Assembly: GCA_964483695.1 (NCBI GenBank)
Contig: CAZACZ010000068.1
Coordinates: forward strand, 1 to 15,712
DNA from: CAZACZ01 sp964483695
GTDB lineage: Bacteria; Deinococcota; Deinococci; Deinococcales; Trueperaceae
Direction: 5' to 3'
DNA: 15,712 nt
Position 1 is the first letter of the stretch; the number at the start of each line of letters is the position of its first letter. The notes under the pieces were generated by a model. The model was not told the DNA's origin and searched no databases. It saw nothing but the letters and a program-made list of their open reading frames with translations. This document shows, one piece after another, positions 9,667 to 15,712 of this stretch. The position numbers and the translations under genes were made by a program.

Positions 9667-10845
9667 CTACTCGCGCGCCACGGCCACCGCGATCGGGATG
9701 CGTGACGCGCGCGCCGCCGGGACCAACCCCGACAGCAGCCCCATCACCAGTGCCACCAACGCGGCGAACAGCACCAGGCGTGGCGTCACCGCCGCGACGG
9801 ACAAGCCGACGAGGTTCTCGGCCACGCGGTTCACTGCCACCACGCCGAGCCTGCCGATCCCGACGCCGGCGGCCGCGCCGGCCAACGACAGCAGCACCGA
9901 CTCGGCCTCCACCAGGCCGAAGAGGAAGCGGGGCTTGGCGCCTACGGCGCGCACCACGCCGAACTCGCGGGTACGCTCGAACACGCTCATCATCATGGTG
10001 TTCGCCACCGCGATGGCGCCGACCAGCAACGCGATCGCGCTGATGCCGAGCCGCACCGCGTCGGAGATGCGCAGTGCGTCGCGCATCACGCTCAACAGGT
10101 CCGATTGCGTCTGTGCCGTCACCTCGGGATACGCCTCGCGGATGGCGGCTGCTACGGTCTCGGCCTGCTCGGGGCGTTCGAGGTCGAGGGCCAGCAGGCT
10201 GTAGCGGTCCTCGACGCCGATGGCGCGTTGCAGCGTCGCCAACGGGACGATGATGACGTTCTCGAGGAACCCGCCATCGGAACCGACGATCCCGACGACC
10301 TCCAAGCGCGTCTGCGGGTTCAGCCGCAACTCCTCGCCCAGTTCGATGCCGTTGCGCTCGGCGGCCGTCACCCCCACCACGACCACGTTGGCGCCTTCGT
10401 CGGCCTCGCTCAGGCCGCGGCCGGTGAGCACGCGCGCGTTCATGAACATCGCCTCGAGCGGCACCGACATCGGGAACGCCTCGAACACGAACGACTGCGT
10501 GGCGCTGAGTCCGGCACGCAAGTAGAGCAGGACCGGCGTGACGGAGCGCAGCCCGAAGCGTTCGCGCTCCTGCTCGAAGGTGGCCAGGTAGGAAGCAGGG
10601 AGTTCCGGCGTGGTGGGGAAGAACTCGCTCGGCGAGCCGCCGTAGGTGAGCTGGATGTCGGGACCGATGGACGCGAGCTGGTCGACGAAGACACGACGCA
10701 GACCCTCACCCAGCGACAAGAACACCACCGTCGATCCCACCGCCACGGCGATCCCGAGAGCGGTGAGGAAGGTGCGCAACGGCCGCTGCCGCAACGCGGC
10801 GAGGGCAAGCGTCCAGGTCATCGTCCAGGTCGTGCCCGCGCTCAT
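9667..10845 (-). CDS. ABC transporter permease, MacB/FtsX type
   Basis: This 392-residue permease has the MacB/LolE architecture. TM1 (about 25-45, FLTALGIAVAVGSTVVFLSL) is followed by a large extracytoplasmic MacB-PCD domain (about 48-260) that includes FPMSVPLEAMFMNARVLTGR and the ENVIIVPLATLQRAIG segment. The C-terminal FtsX domain has three helices (about 265-288, 313-335, 358-378). The conserved ERTREFGVVRAVGAKPRFLF (290-309) is the coupling helix contacting the ATPase. Transporters of this class move lipoproteins, peptides or antibiotics, or act by mechanotransmission; the substrate here is unknown. The ATG overlaps the TGA of the rodZ-like gene (10842-10845), so translation is coupled. 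The likely ATPase partner is at 6634-7359. It could instead work with an ATPase elsewhere. Confidence 0.93.
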   Translation of the reverse strand: MSAGTTWTMTWTLALAALRQRPLRTFLTALGIAVAVGSTVVFLSLGEGLRRVFVDQLASIGPDIQLTYGGSPSEFFPTTPELPASYLATFEQERERFGLRSVTPVLLYLRAGLSATQSFVFEAFPMSVPLEAMFMNARVLTGRGLSEADEGANVVVVGVTAAERNGIELGEELRLNPQTRLEVVGIVGSDGGFLENVIIVPLATLQRAIGVEDRYSLLALDLERPEQAETVAAAIREAYPEVTAQTQSDLLSVMRDALRISDAVRLGISAIALLVGAIAVANTMMMSVFERTREFGVVRAVGAKPRFLFGLVEAESVLLSLAGAAAGVGIGRLGVVAVNRVAENLVGLSVAAVTPRLVLFAALVALVMGLLSGLVPAARASRIPIAVAVARE

Positions 10846-12041
10846 GGGTTCTGGAACGCGCGACCCACCACGGCACCACTGGACCCGAGCAGGAACGGCG
10901 TGCCGTCGGCCACCGTCACCTCGACCCCGGCGGCGTTGCCGACGTGGAGGTAGACGGGCAGGTCGAACAGGTAGGTCTGACCCGGCTCGGCGGTGGTGTA
11001 CACCAGGCGCTCGCCCTCGTTGCGTGCCGTGCCGCGGTAGACCTCGAGCCAGGTCGAGGCGCGGATCTGCAACGCGATCTGGTTCGAGCCGACCGCGCCC
11101 GTGTCGTCGGCCGGGGCGGCGGCCACCGCCGGCATCGGCTCCAGTGCGACGTCGAACGTGCCGCCCTGGCTCATGTCGACGACCTGCTCGCTCGGCTGGT
11201 AGCCCTCCAGCGTGACCCGGATCTGGCGGCCGCTGCGCGCCGTCACCGGCGCGTCGCGGATCGGCGTGACGCCTGGCAGCGCGAAGCCGTCGATGGTGAC
11301 GCTGGCTCCCTCGGGTGTCGAGGTAACGGTGACGAGCACGGTGCGCGGCTCCGCCGACGCGGACTCGGCGGTCGTGGCGTCGCCACCGCCGGCCCCTGCG
11401 GCGGCCGCGCCGGCACGCTCGGCGGGCGCGCCGTCGGAAGGTGCGGCGGCGGGTGCCGGGGTGATGGCTGCGCTGCCGCCGGACGCGGTGCCGGCGCCGG
11501 CCGTGGTCGGGGTGCGTGTCGGCCGGAACAGCAGCGTCTGGAAGCCCCATACCGCGAGCGCCACGAGCACAACGACCATCAACAGCGTCGGGATCAGCGG
11601 ACCGATCCGAGGTAGCGAGGCGCGCCGCGTGGCGGTGGACGACGACCGTTTGGGCGTGGGCGGCGGTTCGCCCCGGCGCTCCTGCTCGAGCCGGAGTTCC
11701 AACGTCGTCAGGCCGCCCGCGCGTCTGCGCTCCGCTTGGTAGGCGGCCATGGCCCGTTCGTTGGAGATCCCTACCGCCTGGGCGTACAGCCGGACGAAGT
11801 TGCGGGTGTACACGTCCTCCGGCAGGTCGTCGAAGCGGCCCTCCTCGAGGGCGCGTAGGTACTCCTTGCGCACGTGCGTGAGTTCGGCGATGTCGGAGAG
11901 CTCCAGCCCCTTCGCCGCGCGCGCTTCGCGCAGCATGGTGCCGAAGTCGGCGGGTCGTCCGGTGCCTTCTCGGTCGGCGCCCGGGGCGGCGGCGTGCCCG
12001 CCGGCGTCCGCCGCGCGGCGGGCGTCTCGGTCGTCGCTCAT
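10842..12041 (-). CDS. RodZ-like HTH membrane protein with PEGA domain
   Basis: This 399-residue protein has the RodZ layout with an extra domain. An Ala/Asp-rich start is followed by a cytoplasmic helix-turn-helix of the HTH_25 type (about 34-96; LREARAAKGLELSDIAELTH, then VYTRNFVRLYAQAVGI). A basic linker precedes one membrane helix (about 147-171). An Ala/Gly/Pro/Thr-rich linker (175-232) leads to a PEGA domain (about 234-302; VTSTPEGASVTIDGFALPGV) and a C-terminal RodZ/DUF4115 beta domain (about 320-399; STWLEVYRGTARNEGERLVY). RodZ links the cytoskeletal protein MreB to the cell-wall machinery; PEGA domains are extracytoplasmic and often bind cell-surface polymers. The ATG is preceded by AAAGGA and overlaps the psuG stop (12038-12041). 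I leave the symbol blank because the PEGA insertion makes strict orthology uncertain. Confidence 0.88.
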   Translation of the reverse strand: MSDDRDARRAADAGGHAAAPGADREGTGRPADFGTMLREARAAKGLELSDIAELTHVRKEYLRALEEGRFDDLPEDVYTRNFVRLYAQAVGISNERAMAAYQAERRRAGGLTTLELRLEQERRGEPPPTPKRSSSTATRRASLPRIGPLIPTLLMVVVLVALAVWGFQTLLFRPTRTPTTAGAGTASGGSAAITPAPAAAPSDGAPAERAGAAAAGAGGGDATTAESASAEPRTVLVTVTSTPEGASVTIDGFALPGVTPIRDAPVTARSGRQIRVTLEGYQPSEQVVDMSQGGTFDVALEPMPAVAAAPADDTGAVGSNQIALQIRASTWLEVYRGTARNEGERLVYTTAEPGQTYLFDLPVYLHVGNAAGVEVTVADGTPFLLGSSGAVVGRAFQNP

Positions 12042-13003
12042 GCGTTCCTTTCCGCGACGCGAGGTGCCACGGCGTCAGGCGTCGAGCTCGAACGTCGATC
12101 GGCCTGCCGCCGCGCGAGCGCTGCCGCGATCCGTCCGGCGAGGACGGCGTTCTCCTCGAGCAGACGCAAGTTGACGTCGACCGTGCGCCCTTCCGAGCGG
12201 GCGTCGAGGCGCGCGAGCAGGTACGGGGTGGTGGCGCGGCCGCGCACGCCGGCGACCTTGGCGTCGGCGCGTGCGCCGGCCAGCAGGCGCGCGAAGGTGT
12301 CGGCGTCGAGACCGTCGCTCACGGGATGGCTGAGCAAGACGCCACTCCCTAGGCCGAGCGCGCGCTGCGCGAGGACCACGGCGGCGGCCTCGTCCGCGCT
12401 CTCGACGGTGCTCGGTAGCGCCAGGTCGGTGGTCGGGACGAGGAACCCCGCGAGTCGGTCGCTGCGGTAGCCGACCACCGGGACACCCAGGGTCTCCAAC
12501 CGCTCGAGGGTGGCGGCGGCGTCGAGGATGCTCTTCGGGCCGGCGCACACCGTTAGCAACGGGTAGCGCGCAAGCGCCAGCAAGTCGGTGGACTCGTCGA
12601 AGGGGGCGTCGTGCACGCCGCCGATGCCGCCGGTGGCGAAGACGTCGATGCCAGCCGCGTGAGCGGCGAAGAGGGTGGCGGCGACGGTGGTGCCGGCGTC
12701 GGCGCCGGCGGCCACCAGCGCGGCCAGGTTCCACAGCGACGCCTTGTCGGCAGGTCCGGACGCCAGGTGCACCAGCTCGTCGTCCGACAGGCCGACGATC
12801 ACGCGGCCAGCGACGACGCCGATGGTGGCCGGAACCGCCCCCTGCTCGCGCACCAGCGCTTCGAGGCGGCGTCCGACGTCGAGGTTGCGCGGCCGTGGCA
12901 GGCCGTGCGTCAGCACGGTCGACTCCAGTGCTACCACCGGCGCCCCCCGAGAGATCGCGTCGGCCACGTGCGTGGCGATGACGATGGAGGTGCGTGGGTT
13001 CAC
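12038..13003 (-). CDS. psuG: Pseudouridine-5'-phosphate glycosidase
   Basis: PsuG reversibly splits pseudouridine 5'-phosphate into uracil and ribose 5-phosphate, breaking the C-C glycosidic bond. The 321-residue product has the family signatures VVALESTVLTHGLPRPRN (23-40), TTVAATLFAAHAAGIDVFAT (105-124) followed by GGIGGVH, and CAGPKSILD (153-161). By alignment from memory, Glu27, Asp140 and Lys157 match E. coli Glu31, the metal ligand Asp149 and the Schiff-base Lys166. The usual K-S-RD and FPAFY segments read KASLWNLA (87-94) and LAGFL (184-188), so parts of the active-site surroundings diverge. The GTG at 13003 is supported by TACAAT 7 nt upstream. It is first in an ATGA-coupled operon with the rodZ-like gene and a permease. 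No pseudouridine kinase (psuK) is nearby. Confidence 0.93.
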   Translation of the reverse strand: MNPRTSIVIATHVADAISRGAPVVALESTVLTHGLPRPRNLDVGRRLEALVREQGAVPATIGVVAGRVIVGLSDDELVHLASGPADKASLWNLAALVAAGADAGTTVAATLFAAHAAGIDVFATGGIGGVHDAPFDESTDLLALARYPLLTVCAGPKSILDAAATLERLETLGVPVVGYRSDRLAGFLVPTTDLALPSTVESADEAAAVVLAQRALGLGSGVLLSHPVSDGLDADTFARLLAGARADAKVAGVRGRATTPYLLARLDARSEGRTVDVNLRLLEENAVLAGRIAAALARRQADRRSSSTPDAVAPRVAERNA

Positions 13004-13010
13004 GCGGGTC

Positions 13011-13016
13011 ATTGTA
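13011..13016 (-). promoter_or_regulatory. -10 box TACAAT for leaderless psuG mRNA
   Basis: Minus-strand TACAAT, one base from the TATAAT consensus, is followed by 7 nt (GACCCGC) and then the GTG at 13003. The decoy ATG at 13012 overlaps the box. No Shine-Dalgarno sequence precedes the GTG. Confidence 0.65.
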
Positions 13017-13048
13017 CTCCAGGGCAGCATGAGGACCGCCCACCGTGC

Positions 13049-13076
13049 AAGCCGCGCAGGCGCCTGCGATCGGCTT
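13049..13076. other. Perfect 14-bp palindrome between divergent promoters, possible operator
   Basis: CGCAGGCGCCTGCG (13055-13068) is a perfect palindrome, flanked by AAGCCG (13049-13054) and its complement CGGCTT (13071-13076). Its centre is about 58 bp from the psuG start and about 62 bp from the FUN14 start, almost midway. The rest of the 120-bp gap holds only the two -10 boxes. Confidence 0.4.
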
Positions 13077-13111
13077 CGCCGGTGCGCGTGGCCGACGCGA
13101 CGTCGCCGTGC

Positions 13112-13117
13112 TAGGCT
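13112..13117 (+). promoter_or_regulatory. Extended -10 box (TGC-TAGGCT) for leaderless FUN14-family mRNA
   Basis: TAGGCT preceded by TGC lies 6 nt before the GTG at 13124. No ribosome binding site is visible. The extended -10 could compensate for the missing -35. Confidence 0.55.
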
Positions 13118-13123
13118 CCCTAC

Positions 13124-13453
13124 GTGAACGTGCCGGAGTTGCAGAGTGTGCTGCCCTGGGTTCAGCAGATCGGCTTCGGTGCCGTAGCCGGGTTCGTCGC
13201 CGGCTACGCCTTGAAGAAGGTCGGCAAGTTGGTCGCACTGGCCATCGGCGTGCTCTTCATCGTCATCCAGCTCCTCGCCTGGTGGGGGTTCCTCAGCGTC
13301 AACTGGGGCGTGGTGCAGGACACGGTGGACCCCCTCCTCGCGTCGGACTCGCTGGGCCAGGCCTGGCGCGGGCTCGTCACCGTGCTCACCTACAACATCC
13401 CGTTCGCGGCCGCGTTCGTGCCGGCGCTGGTGCTGGGCATCCGGCGCGGCTGA
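13124..13453 (+). CDS. FUN14 family membrane protein
   Basis: This 109-residue membrane protein matches the FUN14 family. It has a Gly-rich first helix with the family's paired-lysine pattern (GFGAVAGFVAGYALKKVGKL, residues 17-36), a second hydrophobic helix (LVALAIGVLFIVIQLLAWWG, 36-55), the VNWG turn (59-62), and a last helix (about 91-106, NIPFAAAFVPALVLGIRR). Eukaryotic FUNDC1 is a mitophagy receptor, but the role of bacterial members is not established, so I assign none. The GTG start is supported by the -10 box 6 nt upstream. It stands alone, divergent from psuG and followed by the groES promoter 27 bp after its stop. No terminator is visible in that gap, so read-through into groESL is possible. 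Confidence 0.87.
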   Translation: MNVPELQSVLPWVQQIGFGAVAGFVAGYALKKVGKLVALAIGVLFIVIQLLAWWGFLSVNWGVVQDTVDPLLASDSLGQAWRGLVTVLTYNIPFAAAFVPALVLGIRRG

Positions 13454-13480
13454 TACCTGAGCGAACCACACTCAACCTCC

Positions 13481-13510
13481 TTGACATCGTTGCTGGGCGG
13501 TCGATAGCAT
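13481..13510 (+). promoter_or_regulatory. Housekeeping-sigma promoter of groESL
   Basis: A consensus -35 TTGACA (13481-13486) and a -10 TAGCAT (13505-13510) are separated by 18 bp. Transcription should start near 13517, at the edge of the CIRCE operator. This is the only promoter in the window with a perfect -35 box, consistent with strong expression held down by a repressor. Confidence 0.85.
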
Positions 13511-13519
13511 GGGGACCAG

Positions 13520-13546
13520 TTGGCACTCGCGGTATGCGAGTGCCAA
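13520..13546 (+). promoter_or_regulatory. CIRCE operator (HrcA binding site)
   Basis: TTGGCACTC (13520-13528), a 9-nt spacer and GAGTGCCAA (13538-13546) form a perfect 9-bp inverted repeat. It matches the CIRCE consensus TTAGCACTC-N9-GAGTGCTAA with one symmetrical change. It lies just after the expected transcription start, where HrcA binding would block transcription and the RNA hairpin could alter mRNA stability. hrcA itself is not in the window. Confidence 0.93.
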
Positions 13547-13566
13547 ACATCTGTCCACCCCATCCC

Positions 13567-13573
13567 GGAGGAG
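13567..13573 (+). promoter_or_regulatory. Ribosome binding site GGAGGAG of groES
   Basis: GGAGGAG ends 3 nt before the ATG at 13577 (its GGAGG core 5 nt before) and fixes that start over further-upstream in-frame GTG/ATG-like codons, which lie inside CIRCE. Confidence 0.8.
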
Positions 13574-13576
13574 CCC

Positions 13577-13879
13577 ATGGCGAACCAGAAGATGAACCTG
13601 AAGCCGCTTGGTGACAAGGTGATCGTCGAGGTCATCGACGAGCCCCAGACGACGGCCAGCGGCATCGTGCTGCCCGACACGGCCAAGGAGAAGAGCCAGC
13701 GCGGCAAGGTGCTCGCGGTCGGCAGCGGCAAGATGCTCGACAGTGGCCAGCGCGAGCCGATGGAAGTCAAGGTCGGCGACACCGTGGTGTTCGCCAAGTA
13801 CGGCGGCACCGAGATCAACCTGGGCGGCCAGGAGCTGATGATCCTGAGCCAGCGCGACATCCACGCCATCGTCGAGTGA
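13577..13879 (+). CDS. groES: Co-chaperonin GroES (Hsp10)
   Basis: This 100-residue co-chaperonin forms the heptameric lid of the GroEL folding chamber in the cytoplasm. It shows the family signature LKPLGDKVIVEVIDEPQTTA (residues 8-27). The mobile loop region around SGIVLPDTAKEKSQRGKV (28-45) carries the IVL tripeptide that docks on GroEL. The roof and core strands KVGDTVVFAKYGGTEI and the ending LSQRDIHAIVE complete it. It is slightly longer than the usual 94-97 residues because of a short N-terminal extension (MANQKMN). It is first in the groES-groEL operon, under the TTGACA/TAGCAT promoter and CIRCE, with 90 bp before groEL. Confidence 0.98.
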   Translation: MANQKMNLKPLGDKVIVEVIDEPQTTASGIVLPDTAKEKSQRGKVLAVGSGKMLDSGQREPMEVKVGDTVVFAKYGGTEINLGGQELMILSQRDIHAIVE

Positions 13880-13901
13880 CCGCCTAGGCGCGTCGGCGGT
13901 C
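13878..13901 (+). other. Small inverted repeat in groES-groEL gap
   Basis: GACCGCC (13878-13884) pairs with GGCGGTC (13895-13901), starting within the groES stop codon. The 7-bp stem with a 10-nt loop is too weak to call a terminator; it could mark an RNA processing or stability site. The remaining gap up to 13960 is C-rich without further structure, then GGAG (13961-13964) serves groEL. Confidence 0.3.
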
Positions 13902-13969
13902 TCCCCGCGCCGCGCCCACCGAACGACCACCCACCCCCACCCATCTCATCAGGATCGAACGGAGCAACC

Positions 13970-15610
<1,641 letters not shown>

Positions 15611-15621
15611 AACCCGCCTGA

Positions 15622-15646
15622 GCCGCGGCGCCCAGCGCGCCGCGGC
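15622..15646 (+). repeat. First of two tandem hairpins after groEL
   Basis: A 10-bp perfect stem (GCCGCGGCGC at 15622-15631, GCGCCGCGGC at 15637-15646) with a 5-nt loop begins 12 nt after the groEL stop. It has no T-tract; it may protect the mRNA 3' end or assist the terminator that follows. Confidence 0.5.
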
Positions 15647-15651
15647 CGGTG

Positions 15652-15683
15652 AGAGGCGCCCCGGACCCTGCCGTGGCGCCTCT
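15652..15683 (+). terminator. Rho-independent terminator of groESL
   Basis: A 9-bp stem (AGAGGCGCC at 15652-15660, GGCGCCTCT at 15675-15683) is extended by CGG/CCG after one mismatch, leaving a 6-nt loop. It is followed by TCTCGTT, which with the last stem bases gives a T-rich tail. This is the best intrinsic terminator in the window. Confidence 0.8.
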
Positions 15684-15712
15684 TCTCGTTCCCGCCGCGA
15701 CCCACCGTGGCG

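Overview
The window is a GC-rich (around 70% by eye) bacterial chromosome segment carrying mostly housekeeping genes. It most resembles the Deinococcota (Thermus/Deinococcus/Truepera group), probably a Truepera-like lineage. Two things point there: a CarD protein very close in pattern to Thermus CarD, and repeated TANNNT -10 boxes placed 6-7 nt before start codons, the leaderless-mRNA arrangement known from Deinococcus. The assignment is an inference. I see no mobile element, CRISPR array, tRNA or rRNA.

Layout. 1-2465 (+) is the 3' half of rpoC, followed by a hairpin. 2587-2958 (+) is a small RuvC/YqgF-like RNase H-fold protein, facing carD (3060-3566, -) across a strong shared hairpin. An EamA/DMT-type exporter (3847-4812, -) and a GH1 beta-glycosidase (4873-6207, +) diverge from a 60-bp promoter region. 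From 6242 to 13003 everything is on the minus strand. In transcription order this is psuG, a RodZ-like HTH/PEGA membrane protein and a MacB/FtsX-type permease (all joined by ATGA overlaps), then a secreted DUF2207 protein with its own promoter, then an ABC ATPase coupled to a DUF423 membrane protein. A FUN14-family protein (13124-13453, +) diverges from psuG. The window ends with the heat-shock operon groES-groEL (13577-15610, +), preceded by a TTGACA/TAGCAT promoter and a perfect CIRCE operator.

How the parts fit. RpoC and CarD both act in transcription initiation. The ABC ATPase and the permease are probably one transporter, although DUF2207 lies between their genes. The RodZ-like protein suggests a cell-shape or envelope role for its operon. 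GroES/GroEL are under HrcA-type control.

Most notable: six genes look leaderless. In four of them the last two bases of the -10 box plus the following G make an in-frame ATG exactly three codons upstream of the likely real start, a trap for automated start calling. Other points of interest are a PEGA domain inserted in a RodZ-like protein, an Ig-like insertion in DUF2207, the psuG-rodZ-permease operon, and palindromes in the divergent promoter regions. I found no clear evidence of an entirely new system.
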